DNA of 64,000 nucleotides. Origin: Primulina eburnea (taxonomy: Eukaryota; Streptophyta; Magnoliopsida; Lamiales; Gesneriaceae). Below the pieces are notes generated by a model that was given only the letters and a program-made list of their open reading frames with translations, was not told where the DNA came from and did no database searches. Every line of letters begins with the position of its first letter. Positions within the stretch are counted from its first letter, which is position 1. Location: positions 9,308,885 to 9,372,884 of the forward strand of contig NC_133102.1 in NCBI RefSeq assembly GCF_022965805.1. The letters run 5' to 3'. Position numbers and translations under genes: made by a program. Of the stretch, positions 33,901-46,749 are shown piece by piece.

Positions 33901-35605
33901 TACCGACCACAAGAGCCTCAAGTATTTCTTTACGCAGAAGGAGCTGAATATGCGTCAGAGGAGTTGGTTGGAGTTTGTGAAGGATTATGACTGTGACATT
34001 AGATACTACCCGGGTAAAGCTAATGTAGTGGCGGATGTATTGAGCAGAAAAGTCGTAGTGATGGTTCATTTGACAGTTTCGAGACCTCTTCATATTGAGA
34101 TGCAGAGGTTTGATCTAGAGTCATATCCTCAAGGTAGAGTTCCCCGTCTATCTACCTTGACTATCCAGTCCTCTCTTCTTGACCGTATTCGCAGTGATCA
34201 GTCAGCAGACGAGCAATTGGCACAGTGGAAGAAGAGAGATGAAGCCAAATGCAGTGTCTTGTATACAGTCACCGACGGTATTGTGAGATACCGAGACAGG
34301 ATGTGGGTTCCTAACAGTGGTTCTATTCGAGCAGATGTTCTATCAGAGGCCCACATGTCCCCGTACTCTATTCACCCTGGGAGTACGAAGATGTACAAAG
34401 ATCTGCAGCTATTGTATTGGTGACCTGGTATGAAGAAAGACATCAGACGATTTGTATCCGAGTGTCTGACTTGCCAGTTAGTGAAGGCCGAGCACCAGAG
34501 ACCAGCAGGTTTGCTCAAGCCACTTCCTATTCCCGAGTGGAAGTGGGAGAATGTCACCACAGACTTTGTGACCGGTTTGCCAAAGTCAGTTAGAGGATCA
34601 AATGCTATCTGGGTGATTGTAGATCGTCTTACCAAATCAGCGCACTTCTTGCCTATTAAGACGACTTTCACCACGATTCAGTATGCGGAGTTGTACATCC
34701 GGGAGATAGTCCGACTTCATGGTATTCCAGTTTCTATCGTATCTGACAGAGACCCTAGATTCACTTCCGCATTCTGGAAGAGTTTGCATTCGGCAGTGGG
34801 TACGAAGCTGCTGTTTAGCACAGCTTTCCATCCGCAGACAGATGGACAGTCAGAGCGAGTCATTCAGATTTTGGAGGATCTTCTCCGTGCTTGCGTCATT
34901 GATTTCTCTGGGAGTTGGGAGTCGAACTTGCCATTGATAGAGTTCACCTATAACAACAGTTTCCAGTCGTCTATAGGTATGGCTCCGTATGAAGCATTGT
35001 ATGGCCGTAAGTGTAGATCTCCTGTTCATTGGGATGAAGTAGGAGAGAGAGCAGAGTTGGGTCCAGAGATTATTCAGCAGGCTACCGATGTAGTAGTCAA
35101 GATCCGTGATAGGATGAGGACTGCTCAGAGTCGGCAGAAGAGTTATGCGGATCAGCGGAGGAGAGATTTAGAGTTTGCAGTGCGCGACCATGTTTTTGTG
35201 AAGGTAGCACCTATGAAAGGTGTCATGCGATTTGGGAAGAAAAGAAAGCTCAGTCCGAGATTCATTGGACCATTCGAGATCCTTGACAGAGTTGGGATGC
35301 TAGCTTATCGTGTTGCTCTTCCGCCGAATCTGGCCGGAGTACACAATGTGTTCCACGTCTCCATGTTGAGGAAGTATATGGTAAATCCTTCGCATGTCTT
35401 GAATTTTGAGCCGTTGCAGCTTACCCCGAACCTGTCTTATGAGGAGAGACCAGTGCAGATCCTAGACAAACAAGAGAAGAAGCTTCGGAACAAGTTGGTT
35501 AAGTGAGTCAAAGTCAAATGGCTCAACCATTCAGAGGAGGAAGCTACATGGGAGTCTGAGCCAGAAATGAGGAGTCGGTACCCCGAGTTATTCGGTGAGT
35601 TCTAA
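30949..35605 (+). pseudogene. Chromovirus gag-pol, spliced reading frame with three stops
   Basis: Exons 30949-32023 and 32226-35605 give 1484 codons plus a stop. The start MPPRRQ is preferred over the upstream ATG (30928) because this family usually begins MPPRR. Gag core: FSGTSDPMIAEEWIKSLE ... ARLWWEGAA. Zinc knuckle CFKCGSPEHMLLQC at 31900. Protease [30 protein letters not shown] and active site FMDDILVYS. RNase H begins [14 protein letters not shown]. Integrase: LTCQLVK zinc motif, TTDFVTGLPK, SDRDPRFTS, HPQTDGQSE. The C-terminal LVK.VKWLNHSEEEATWE is a chromodomain-like tail. In-frame stops lie at 31708 (TAG), 34421 (TGA, where LYWWPGM is usual) and 35504 (TGA). There are no frameshifts. 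It copies the element RNA and integrates the DNA, the tail probably targeting chromatin. Confidence 0.93.
32024..32225 (+). other. Predicted spliceosomal intron in chromovirus gag-pol
   Basis: The 202-nt segment starts GTACCTTT and ends TTCTTTCAG. It splits the protease N-terminus between MLLTG and RIFISG. Removing it joins ACA-G to GG-AGA as Thr-Gly-Arg and keeps frame over 1484 codons. Left in, it introduces a TAA and shifts the frame (202 is not a multiple of 3). It is T-rich before the acceptor, as plant introns are. Confidence 0.7.
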
Positions 35606-35624
35606 TTTCGAGGACGAAATTTCT

Positions 35625-35641
35625 TTTAAGGGGAGGAGAGT
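35625..35641 (+). other. Polypurine tract of the chromovirus
   Basis: AAGGGGAGGAGAG directly before the 3' LTR start at 35642. Confidence 0.85.
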
Positions 35642-38600
35642 TGTAGAACCCGTAATTAGACTGCGTATAAGCCATGCATAATTCTAGTATTTTAAATTAA
35701 ATTGACTTCATTGCATGAGTATTTAAATGCTTTCTTTGAAGTTAATTATTTTATTCAGTAGTTTAGATTTTATTCTTTTCAGTTAATTCAGTAAGGCCGG
35801 ACCGGAGTTGGAGTAAAGAGATGAAATTTATTAGTAAGAAACATTTTCTAAAATTTATTTAAGATAAATAATAAGTAAATTTATTGTAAAAGAAGGTTTA
35901 AGGAATTATTAAAATAAGTGGAGATAAGTAGTAAATAAAGCTCAATAATTAAATCCTTAATTCTCTAAAATATTTAATGGGAAGATAAAACACTAAAGAT
36001 TAAAAATGCAATATTTAAGAGATATTTTCCCTCCATTTTATATGAAATTTTCGGCCCCTTTAATTTAATTTAAAAATTTGTTGGCAACCCATTTAATTAA
36101 TAGCTTTCCCTATCCATTCATGGTAAATAATTCCCTCAATTTAAATCCTCACTTAATTAGTATTTAAGCAATATTCCATCTCATTTGATTGATAAGAAAA
36201 TCGGCCCTCTCCCCATTTTAAAAGATTTAATTGTGATTTTTCAACTCATTCTTTAATTATTCCCCCTTAAACTTTTCTAGATAGATATATTCTCTCAACT
36301 TTTAAATCACTATCAATCCCTAATTAAACAATTTTTCCTTTGCACCTAGACTCAATTTTTGATCTAATACACCCCTATCATCCCTCAATAATCTTTTATT
36401 TTCACTCATATTTTCCATATCTCACAACTAGAAAGATAGCAAGAATATTTCATTCCTTTATCTCGCAATCTTTCCTTCACCTCTCCCAACCATTCTCCCC
36501 TCCTTTATTTCGAGATTTCCAGAATCTAAACTAGGGGGAAAATCGTGTGAGAGCAGTAGAAAAACAAGACAGAAATCGTTTGGCAAGCAAGGTAGAAAAG
36601 CGCTCTGTCTCCTCCGCGCCGCGTCGTGTATTCCTTTTGTTTTCTTCAAAACAAAATATCCAGGCATGTGTATATTCTCCTTGCTCTTCAATCAAGCCAT
36701 AGTAACAATTTTTTTACATCATGCTCACGAATTTTAAAGCAAAAACCGAATGGGACAGCAAGTTCATTGGAAAAATTCTGCACAGATTTTTGTTCCTCCA
36801 TTTCATTCTTCACGTTCGCTTGTTTCTTTGAGTACAGGTGGTTGGCTCGACTCCAAGGGCTCGGGGCTGCGTATAGACACGTACTAGGGTGTGTCAAGAC
36901 CATGGTGGTCCATTCGTTCAGTCCCATACACGCTGGAAACGCGCATGTGACAGCAACACCCCACATGTGTCCCTTTGAGTCTCGATTTGTATAGTTGCTG
37001 TCAAGGAAGGGAGTTTCTGATCTTGGCTGCCCTAGGGGCCTATAGCCATGGTTGGAACACTTCCCTATCATGTCTAAGACGTGACCAAGTCACCTTTTTG
37101 GGGCTTAGTCCATGGCGGAATCAGTTTTAAATCAAAACTCATGAACATCCCCTTTCTCCTTTCGAAATTCTGCTTGTGTAACTTTCGAGTTTGGGGGCGT
37201 GGTGTGAATCTGGGTTGGCCTCTGGCCCATAGCCACGGTTCATACCATACCCCTGGATGTCTAGATCATGCCATGGCCAACCAAATGAGCACGAGGATGA
37301 TCCATGACAGTAAACGACAGCACTATCCCATGTGTGTACAGATTGTGCTCTCGGTTGGGAGTGTGGCTTTAATTGTTGGGTGGTTCGAATTGTGGCTGGC
37401 CTAGGGCCCATAGCAATGGTTTAAACCAATCCCTAGAATGTTGGTAAGGGCCTCTGGTCGGTATTTCAAGCCACAATTGTCGGTAGTCTCGAAAACGACA
37501 CAAGAAAAGCGAAGGCACAGCTGCTGTAATTTTGACAGCAAGTGTGCTGCCGTTCAGAGGCGTGTTCTAGGTTCTTGGTTGGCCTTTAGGCTATGGCCTT
37601 GTAATGGACAGTGCCTCATCGAGTTAGGAAGGTCATGTTTTTGGCGGTTCGTAATTCGGATCAATTTAGAGGTAGTACGAGAATTTACGTTGAAATGTGC
37701 CAAGATGACTCTTGAAAGAGCGTTTCATGTTTTTGGCCTCCATTCACTAAATTTCGTGTACTGTAAATTTAGGAGCATTATTTCACCATTTTAGGCGTAT
37801 TTTAATCATGACTATAGGATGGTTCAGTGTTGGTTCGGGTTGGTTCGGAGTCATGATTAAATACGAAGTCGTTAGGCGCAATTGTCTCAGTTTTCGGATT
37901 TAATTGCAAAGTTTGGTCAAGTAAATCATTTGCATATTTTTCATGTTAGATTTAAGTCGCAGCGAGCCGGGGAGCGATCCAACCCTATCAGAAAAAAATT
38001 ATTACAGGATATTTCTTTTTTCCATTTAATTATATTATGTGCATAAAAATAGAAAATACTTATTTTTGAGATTTATGCGATATTGCTTGTGGTCAATTCA
38101 CTATCATGGGAGCATTATTTTATCCGGTTGCCAGTTACCGGTCAATTCTATTTAGTACCCCCGGTAGCCAGTTACTGGTCACTTCAGTTTGGTACCACCC
38201 GGTCGCCAGTGATCGGAGAGTTCAGTTCAGTGCAGGGGCCACTTGCATAAACCATAATCTCAACAGAAAATTATTACATTTTATTTCAGTACAGGGCTCC
38301 AAGGAGCAAACATTTTTACTATGATTTTTCAGTTCAGTTATGCACGTATTATAATTGCTCAGTTCAAGTTATTTTCAGTATGCCCCATGACATGATGTTA
38401 TATCCCATGCAAGTTTTAATATAGTATTTACTCGTTATCTATGATATATGCATGCTGAGTCTTTATGCTCACTAGACTTGATTGTTGTAGGTACTGATGA
38501 GCATGGGGCCGAGGGCGGGGACCAATGAGCCAGCTTGGGTCGGCAGTAGTGGCACCCGAGGACCTCATTTACAGCACTTACCGCTTTATGGAAACATTTT

Positions 38601-38779
38601 TATCAGTTGTTGGATATTCTTAAATTGTTATTTTGCAAACAAATATTTCCTTCCGCTGCCATTTTTGAATATCAAACTTTGTTTATCGGTTTAGTTATGA
38701 ACGATGCATTTTTATTATTTAAAAAAGAAAATTTTTAATTTTCCGCAAATTTTCAAGCACAAATTTTCGTGCCTTTATA
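35642..38779 (+). repeat. Chromovirus 3' LTR
   Basis: 3138 bp, TGTAGAACCCG...GCCTTTATA. Undisturbed partner of the split 5' LTR, with the same about 183-bp tandem units (about 36840-37620) and CCGGT repeats (about 38125-38215). Confidence 0.95.
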
Positions 38780-38784
38780 TAGCC

Positions 38785-41381
38785 TATCAAGATCCCATTT
38801 GAAACTTCAAGAAAGAGTAATCATTTGGTGACATGACATGTTTTAACCGTGAAAAACTGGTCATTTTATTGCAAATTGTCCTAAGCTCAAGAAAGATGAT
38901 TACAAGAAGAAATGACATAAACACAACAAAACTAAGTCCTGAAAAGATCGCAAATCAATGATTGCTGAAAAAGCAAAAGCAAGTGGACAGATTCTACTTC
39001 TGAATCTTCTGATTCAAAAAGACAAACCAGTGACAGTTATGTTGAAGAAGTTTAGTCTCTCATAGTAAATAATGATATTGATTCAACCTCGACTATCGAT
39101 GATGTATTGATTTCAAATCTGAAGAGTTTACACGTGATGATTTAGTTCATGCACTGCATTATATGTTTAAAGAGTACTCAAAGTTATCTCAATCATTCAA
39201 GAAAGTCAAAGCTGAAAACAACAGTTTAACTAATCAAGTCAATAAGTCCACAAGTTTACAAGAGGACGGTTGCAATGATCTTAAAGCCTAAGTGATTAAG
39301 TTAAAGACTGAGAATGAACTAGTGGTTGATTATCAGACACTACTGAGTGAAAATCAGAAGCTGTCTCTACTAGTAAATGCATAGGATAAATCTTTTGTTT
39401 CATTAGAAAAGATGTAACAACTACAAAAGCAATCCGGAGACAAAACTGGTCTTGGATTCAGTAGTAATGAAAGAACTTCTGAAATCATTACTTATCCGAA
39501 ACTGAATATATGCAAAGGGAAATATATTCACTTTGCTAAATCCAGTTCGGTATATGAACACAATGAACCTAATTTTCATGTTGAGAAACCTATAAATCAT
39601 ATGAACGAAGGCAAACATTTTGATCTTGATTATGTTGAACACGAGAGTAAAACCCATTAGAACATTGGATTCAGTAGAGGATCAGGTTCAGTAGCAAAAT
39701 CATCAACGAAGGTTAAACATTACCCATACTATAATTGTAGGCCATTTCAAAAGAGATATAGATTGGCAAACAAGAACAATAGAGGAGAACAAAATCCTAT
39801 AGTGCATTTTCTAGGAGTTTAGGGGGAATGAAGTACACTTTAGATATTGTTAATGATTTCTCTAAATTTACTAAGGTTATATTTCTCAGTGGCAAACATC
39901 GTACCAGTACTCATCTGATCAAGCTTTTGAAACGATTTGAAAAAGAAAATATGTTTCAATCAATAGAATTAAAATTGATCGGGACACTGATTCAACTAAC
40001 AAATCTCTTGAGATATATTTGAATGAACATGACATACAACATGAATATTTAGCAGCTATGACTCATCAGGAAAATGGAGTAGCTAAGAAAAGAAACAAAA
40101 CTCTCAAAAAAACAGCAAGAACTATGCTTGCAGATGAAGACATCTCTCGACGCTTATAGACAAAAGCAGTTAATACAACATGCTATACACAAAACAAAAC
40201 CATGCTCAACAAAAGACATGGAAAGGGTCCCTATGAAATAAGGAAAATGATTAAGCCTAATATGTCTTATTCCATGAATTTGGATGCAGATGTTATGTGC
40301 ATAATAATGGAAAAAATAATTTATTTACTTTTGATTCAAAATCAAATGCTGAAACTTTTCTATTATATTCAATAATTAGTAAAGCTTTTAGAATATTTAA
40401 TAATAGAACTCTTAATGTTGAAGAATCAATACATGTGATGAAATTGCTATTGCTCCTACAAATTTTGATATTTATACTTTGAGAAACATATTAGGCATGT
40501 ATTCATCTAAATATGGACAATGAAGATGAAACAACACCAAGAGGAAAGGATTCTCAAAACACAGAACTAGAAGTTCTCGAGAAAGAAGCAATAACTAGAA
40601 CTCAGGAGATTTCAGAACTTATCCTAGAAGATCAAGAACCTACTCATGAAGCTCCAGAACATCCTGTTGTCCAATCATATCAAGAAGCATAACTTGAGAA
40701 CCTAGTTATAAATGGATCAAGACCTATCCCTCATCAATGGTTATTGGAAATCCATCAGTACCCCTCATAACTAGAAGACAAATGATAAATGAATATATGC
40801 ATGTTGCCGTAATCTCTCATATGAAACCAAAAAAGATTGATGAAGCTCTAAGTGATCCAATTGGATTGAAGCAATACAAGAAGAGCTCAATCAGTTGAAA
40901 AGAAATGAAGTGTGGATTTTGGTACCTAGATCAAATTATCAATCAGTTATTGGAACTCGATGGGTATTAAAAAAAAGTTAAATGAGGATGGAACATTAGT
41001 AAAAAAAAAAACAAAGCAATGCCAATGGCTCAAGGATTCAGACAAGTAGAAGGAATAAACTATGATGAAACTTTGCTCCAGTACACAGACTTGAAGCCAT
41101 CAGAATTTTTCTATCCTTTACACCATTCAAGAACTTTAAAGTATTTCAAATGGATGTGAATAGTGCTTTTCTGAATGGTCAACTGGAAGAAGAAGTTTAT
41201 GTTGAATAACCCTCGTATTTTGTAGATCATTCCCTTCCAAATCATGTTTTTAAATTATATAAAGCTATAGATGTTCTTAAACAAAAACCAGTGGCATGAT
41301 ATGATACTCTATCTTTATTTCTTATTAATCATGTATTTACTATTAGAACAGTTGATAAAACACTAATTACATTTTTCAAAA
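38785..41381 (+). pseudogene. SIRE-type gag zinc knuckle, integrase and RT, degraded
   Basis: It resumes the gag at TATCAAGATCCC. A zinc-knuckle remnant (ACATGTTTTAACCG..., CFN) is at about 38836. The following acidic and coiled part matches 63700-64000 of the right-hand element (KEYSKLSQSFKKVKAEN). Integrase core pieces lie at 39828-40140 (YTLDIVNDFSKFTKVIFL; HQENGVAKKRNKTLK). The integrase C-terminal piece at 40290-40480 is broken. RT starts near 40860 (AIQEELNQLKRNEVWILVP) and continues to [17 protein letters not shown] at about 41150 in another frame. Many frameshifts and stops. Cut at 41381 by a solo LTR. Confidence 0.85.
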
Positions 41382-42017
41382 CTAGATGTAACGTACCGTA
41401 CTTTTTATCATTCAAAATTTGCGGAAAAATTAAAAATTTTCTTAAACATAAAATTCATACAGTCGTTAGTTATCATTCAACATAATAATATTTAAAATCA
41501 ACATCCCATACTCAAATTTTCCAACAAAGTACTTATTCCAAATTATCTCACAACCAACATAAAAACATAATATTTTAAAGTTTTCATAAAACATAAACAT
41601 AGTGGTCCTCGGGTTTGGCCTTCCGCTCAGTCCAAGCCTGCCCCTTGGTCGCCACCTCCTGTCTCCTCATCAACATACTCACCTGCATCGATCAAGTCTA
41701 GTGAGTCTAAAGACTCAACACGTATAAACTGGGAATAACGAGTACTACATAATAAAATCGCATACAACTTCAAAATAGATTGTACATACTTCAAACTTGA
41801 ACTTTGCATAAACTCTGAACATATTTGCATACATAATATGACGTGCCATCACATAAACTTTTCTTTAATATGCTTTCATACTTCAACATACTTAACTTCA
41901 TCATTTTGTGTAGAGGATATTTCAAAGCAAGTGACCCATAACATAATAAATATCTGATCAGACAAACCACAGTACTGGCTGACAGGGACGTATCCACTGC
42001 CACATACATAAGATCCC

Positions 42018-42102
42018 CGTTCATAATTTAACGGGCTGGTTGGTCCCCGTTCATAATTTAACGCTTTCCAACCACGATCTAACCCGTTCATAATTTAACG
42101 GG
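42018..42102. repeat. Short tandem repeat CCGTTCATAATTTAACG
   Basis: Three copies in about 85 bases within the solo LTR. Confidence 0.85.
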
Positions 42103-42469
42103 GTGGAGAGGTCCTCGGCCACGTTCACCGACTTCCAAACCCATTCACTTTTTTTTTTCACAAGACATTTAGCATACCTCAAAAACTTCAAATATTTTCT
42201 TTGCACGTCATACATACTTATTTGGCGCTGAAGGATTCGTTGGATGTCAATCGTGTCGTTGCTGCAACATACTAACATGAATTCATAAGCTTTAACGTAT
42301 ACAACTTAAACGTAAAAGTCATGCTTAATCTCAAGCTAAATAAATTCTTAGATCATTCTATAATTTCTCACCACTTGACCTTGTAAAACATCAATGTTAA
42401 ATCATAGCATAAAACCTCAAACGAAAGCTTAAGTGATAAAATATTTATCCCAAAAACTAAAGCTACACG

Positions 42470-42655
42470 GACCCCGTACCCAGGTCAGGCCCCGGGTCCG
42501 TGTAGGTACTGCCTCATATGTGTCATGTAAAAGAAGGGGCACGGACCCCGTCCCTAGGTCCGTGTAGGGTTCCGTGTCTGTGCGTTTAAATATGTGTCAA
42601 AGAAATGAGAAGGCACGAACCCCGTGCTAACCTCCGTCTCCGGGTCCGTGTCCGT
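42470..42655. repeat. GC-rich repeats CACGGACCCCG / GGTCCGTGTAGG
   Basis: Three inverted-repeat-bearing units in an otherwise AT-rich LTR. Confidence 0.8.
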
Positions 42656-43018
42656 CTGCCCAACGAATTATTTGATGAAAATTTTATGACATGTCTATTC
42701 TCCCAATTAACACATAATGCATCAAGATTCAACACTATGATACCATTCTAGGACACCATAACAATGAACTAAACTTTTATAATCACCCTACAATTTATAC
42801 GACCCAAAAATACTGTCATTTATATTAAAGTTTATTTCTTACGACTTCTTAATAATTCAAGCTCTTAACAACATGAATCGAAACCTGAAAAATATTCTAA
42901 ACATCATTACTAACTTTCTTATATGCAGCAACGATCACCCATCGATCCCCAACAAAGCCTGCAACATAAAAACTTCAAGAACACATTAAAATTCATAACT
43001 TTCTTGAAACACGATTTG

Positions 43019-43380
43019 AGCAGTCATACGAAAAACATCATAACTCACTCGTTTTTAATCTAAATAACTCGATTTTTATATCAAATCGAACTTATAAAAA
43101 AGATCTACGTTTTTGTAGTTGAAAGTTTTCTCAAAATATATACCGAAAAAATTGCAGTTTTCGAAAGAACATCAAAACATGAGTTTTCGGATTTAATTTG
43201 AGCAGTCATACTAAAAACACCATAACTCACTCGTTTTTAATCCAAATAACTCGAATTTTATATCAAATCGAACGTATCAAAAAGATCTACGTTTTTGTAG
43301 TTGAAAGTTTTCTCAAAATATGTACCAAAAAATTGCAGTTTTCGAAAGAACATCAAAACAGAAAGTTTCGGATCTAAAAT
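43019..43380. repeat. 182-bp tandem duplication in the solo LTR
   Basis: GCAGTCATACGAAAAACATC at 43019 recurs at 43201 as GCAGTCATACTAAAAACACC. The copies match through TTGCAGTTTTCGAAAGAACA. Confidence 0.85.
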
Positions 43381-43904
43381 TTGTTCAAAACATATTCAAT
43401 ACATTTCTTGCTCAAACTTCTACATCATATATACATTTTTATGCTTAAAAACAACTCAACACATAATATGACATGATCGATGCAGCAAGAACAGATTATA
43501 CGTGCCTTTTGATATTTAAAAATACCGTAACGACGATGCCGAAGCGGAGACGATACGGGAGACGATCCGGGACGAACTTGGCTCAGTTTTCTTCAAAGAA
43601 AACTTACTAAATATTTGCTGGAAATTTCAGAAAATATCAGCTCGATGAAGGGGAAAGGGAAGAGGAGGAAAAGGGAGAGAAGAATTGATAGGTAGGAGTT
43701 TTAAAAACATTTCATTCATATAGTCAAAAGAGACAATATATGAAATGTGTTTTGTGTGTATATGATGTACGTGTGTGAGTGTATATATATATAATTGAAT
43801 ATATGTGTGAGTGATATGGAGATTATTGGCACAAGAGTTTAAAACAAATTCTCTTCTCCTTTAGTCAAATAAAATAACAGAATTGTGTGGGTGTGTGTGT
43901 ATAT

Positions 43905-43983
43905 TTGACATGCGTGTATATGTGTGTGTAAATGTGTGTGTGTGTGTGTGTGTGAGTCAAAGTGTGTGTTTTAGATATATATA

Positions 43984-44041
<58 letters not shown>
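43905..44041. repeat. (TG)n and (AT)n microsatellites
   Basis: TG-rich run to about 43968 followed by an AT run of about 65 bases. Confidence 0.95.
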
Positions 44042-44044
<3 letters not shown>

Positions 44045-44491
44045 AATTGTAACATGTGTATATTAGTGAATCAATTAAGGCTATTTAACATGAATAAAAT
44101 ATATTTAAAATATTTAACATACTAATTTAAAATAAAACTCATATTAACCTTACTATAAATTTTTAATTTAAATAAGATGCACAAATGCTACAAATTCTAA
44201 AATTTTAAAATCAATTAATCATTTAAATAATTTAATTAGACTCTTAAATTTCTAAAATTAATTAAATTATTTAAAATACTTCATCCTTATCTTAAATAAT
44301 ATACTGCATAAAGATTTACTAAAAATCGTCCCGGTCTCCTTCCCTCGATCTCGCCTCGAATAATCGCCTGAAACATAAAACTCAAGAAAACATTTTAACG
44401 TACATTAAATAAACATAAATAATTAAAATAATAAATTTCATAAATTAATTAAATGCATGGATTTTACGTATACTGATTTTTGGGCTTTACA

Positions 44492-45540
44492 CTAGGATAC
44501 ACTTTAATGCAAATAAATGTTAATTTTATTTTTGGGTCAACTAATCCCAAAATTTGTGAGAAATTTGCTAACATGATGCAAGATCAATTTGAAATGAGCA
44601 TGATGGGAAACTAAAATTCTTCTTAGGATTACAAGTTAGACAACTCGAATATGGAGTTTTCATAAACTAGATGAATTATGCTAAAGAGGTACTAAAAAAG
44701 TTTAGCATGGAAAAATGCATTGCTGCCCCAACTCCAATGTGCTCTTTAACTAAGGTCGATAAAAATGAAATGCGAATCTTAGTATAGGTAATCATGTATC
44801 GAGGTCTAATGGATCTATATTTATCTTAATGCTAGCAGACCAAACATAATGTTTTCAATATGCATATGTACTAGATTTCAATCTAATCCAAAGCTATCTC
44901 ATTATGTAGCTGTTGAGTGTATTTTAAAATATTTATTACGTACTTAGAATGTTGGCTTATGGTATCCAAAATATTCTACATTTAATCTTGTGGGTTATTT
45001 AGATGCAGAGTGTGAAGGTTGCATGTTGGACAGAAAAAAGACTCGTGGTTTCTATCGATTTTTTGGTGATAGGTTGATCTACTGGTTTATATATATAAAA
45101 AACATACTTCTATGGTAACTTCTACTGTAGAAGCGGAATACTTAGCTGTTAGAAGCTGCTGCTCTAAGATGCTTTGGATTCAGGAACAATTATGAGATTA
45201 TGAGATCACTGCTTCCTAGTCACCTATCTTCTGTGACAATATTAGCGCAATAGTCATCACTTACAATCTAGGACTACACTCTAGGACCAATCATTGACAT
45301 AAGACACCATTTCATCAAAACCATGTGCAGAAAAAAAAAATTCACTTGAAGCATATGTCCACTGATCAAAAAGCAGCAAATATCTTTACCAAACCATTAT
45401 CTAAAGCTAAGTTTTGTTACTTCTGCAATGTTATAGGTCTCAATGATTTATCTAAAACATCAATCCAAGGGGAAAATTATTTAGTATGGCTAAGAAAATC
45501 TTGTTGAATTAAACTAAGAATTTGTTATATTGATAAGATA
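44492..45540 (+). pseudogene. SIRE-type RT end and RNase H, degraded
   Basis: Resumes after the solo LTR. QDQFEMSMMG is followed, in other frames, by FLGLQVRQLEYGVF near 44620. RNase H pieces lie near 45000-45180 (SVKVACWTEKR; EAEYLAVRSCCS). The C-terminal KHMSTDQKAANIFTKPLSKAKFCYF is at 45340-45420. Frequent stops. Confidence 0.8.
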
Positions 45541-45784
45541 GTGCTTTTTCTTAAAAAGTGTCATTATTAGAATTTTTCCAGTATTCTATTTCTCAAAAGA
45601 CCTTATCATATAATATAACAAATTTATACAATGTTTTGCTTTTATCATTAACCAACTCTTGAACAACCTAATTTTTTTTCAAAACATTTTCTCGCGCTTT
45701 TATGCAATTGGTTAGTCTGTTAGACAATCTTTCTTAAATTTTTAAAACTAATAGAAAATATAGTATACATGTCCTTGTGTTTGA

Positions 45785-46749
45785 ACGCTTACCAAATCTA
45801 TTTTGCCTCTGTCTACACTGTTCAAGATGTCAACCTTGTAGCTATGCCTTATGTTCAAGGCATTGGAGATATTTTGTCTTCGTTCGTTTCTAGAAATTAC
45901 ACTAATCATTTATAAGGCTCGTCTTCTGGATCTCTATGCCAAAGTTTGTATTTCTGTTGATGGGAAGATTGTCTATTCTCATGAAAACAAGACACTAATT
46001 ATTGATGATGCCATGTTCACTTCTACTTTCTCTCTTCCTACATATGGAATTGTTGACTTCTCAATCATCTCCAAGGAAGACATGACTATTGATCTAAAGA
46101 ACTTTTCTTCTTCATGAGAAGATTTTTCTTCATCTTGCTTCAAGAAATTGTTAAGATGGAATTTTAAGTCTTGGCAGATATTGTAGCCAAGGCAATATTG
46201 AAAAAGGCAAGAATCATTGACAGACTAACAAATGAGAAGGTCTAGGCGATGTCTTCAATTACTACTAGAACACAAGTTAATTGGGCCTTTGTTATATTAA
46301 AATCACTCTTTGAGGCTGTCCAGAGAAGAGTTCTATTGGTTTTACTATGCAGATCAGCAAACTTCTCAAGGATGTTGGTTTTAGAATCACTTCTGAAAAA
46401 GATGGTACTTCAACCACCTTGATTGATGCTAACAATGTGGTTGCCCTTCAACCCAAACCATCTGTTTCTGAAGTTATCACAACAAATCAGAAAATCGGAG
46501 TCCAAAAAGAAGCTTCTCAAAAGCATAGGACGAACAAGAAGAAGCTCATCATCGTGGTCACTGATTCTGAACAAACGTGGTCTGAAGAATCCTTTGCTCC
46601 CATTCAACCTCCTCCAAATCCAACATCAGTAAATAAGAAAACAAACCTACCATTTGCATCAAGAAAACAACAACCATTTCAGATCTATCCTCAACCCAAG
46701 CCCCATCTGATAGTGATAATGAAACGCCTACTTATTCGTTTTCTTAAAA
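45785..46749 (+). pseudogene. SIRE-type ORF downstream of pol, first part
   Basis: Pieces FASVYTVQDVNL, MFKALEIFCLRSFLE (45851), VCISVDGKIVYSHENKTLIIDDAMFTSTFSLPT-like (45945-46060) and a Lys/Ser-rich part (46347-46749). I recall the MFKALE..LRGFL / V.ISE..F...F.LPT pattern in proteins from Lamiales genomes that accompany such elements; this was not searched. Function unknown. Shared position with SIRE envelope-like ORFs, but no signal peptide or membrane span is visible. Confidence 0.6.

Larger units (their letters stand above)
22743..38779 (+). mobile_element. Tekay/Del-like Ty3/gypsy chromovirus with 3.1-kb LTRs
   Basis: The LTRs are 22743-30639 (about 3137 bp after removing the element at 23681-28435 and its duplication) and 35642-38779 (3138 bp). 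They begin (T/A)GTAGAACCCG and end GCCTTTATA. Flanks TAACC (22738-22742) and TAGCC (38780-38784) fit a 5-bp duplication with one change, and the host gag reads through when the element is removed. PBS, gag, protease, RT, RNase H, integrase and a C-terminal chromodomain-like segment lie between. It is the youngest-looking full element: spliced gag-pol has three stops and no frameshift. Confidence 0.95.
41387..44491 (-). mobile_element. Chromovirus-type solo LTR, 3.1 kb
   Basis: TGTAACGTACC...GGGCTTTACA on the plus strand, 3105 bp. Flanks CTAGA (41382-41386) and CTAGG (44492-44496) fit a duplication with one change, and the RT of the host element resumes directly after. Orientation is minus: its left part is the inverse of the chromovirus LTR end (TTTGCGGAAAA.TTAAAAATTTTC; GTCTAGTGAGTCTAAAGACTC near 41695). 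Inside are GTTCATAATTTAACG repeats (42018-42100), ACGGACCCCG..GGTCCGTG repeats (42470-42655), a 182-bp tandem duplication (43019-43380) and TG/AT microsatellites. Confidence 0.88.
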
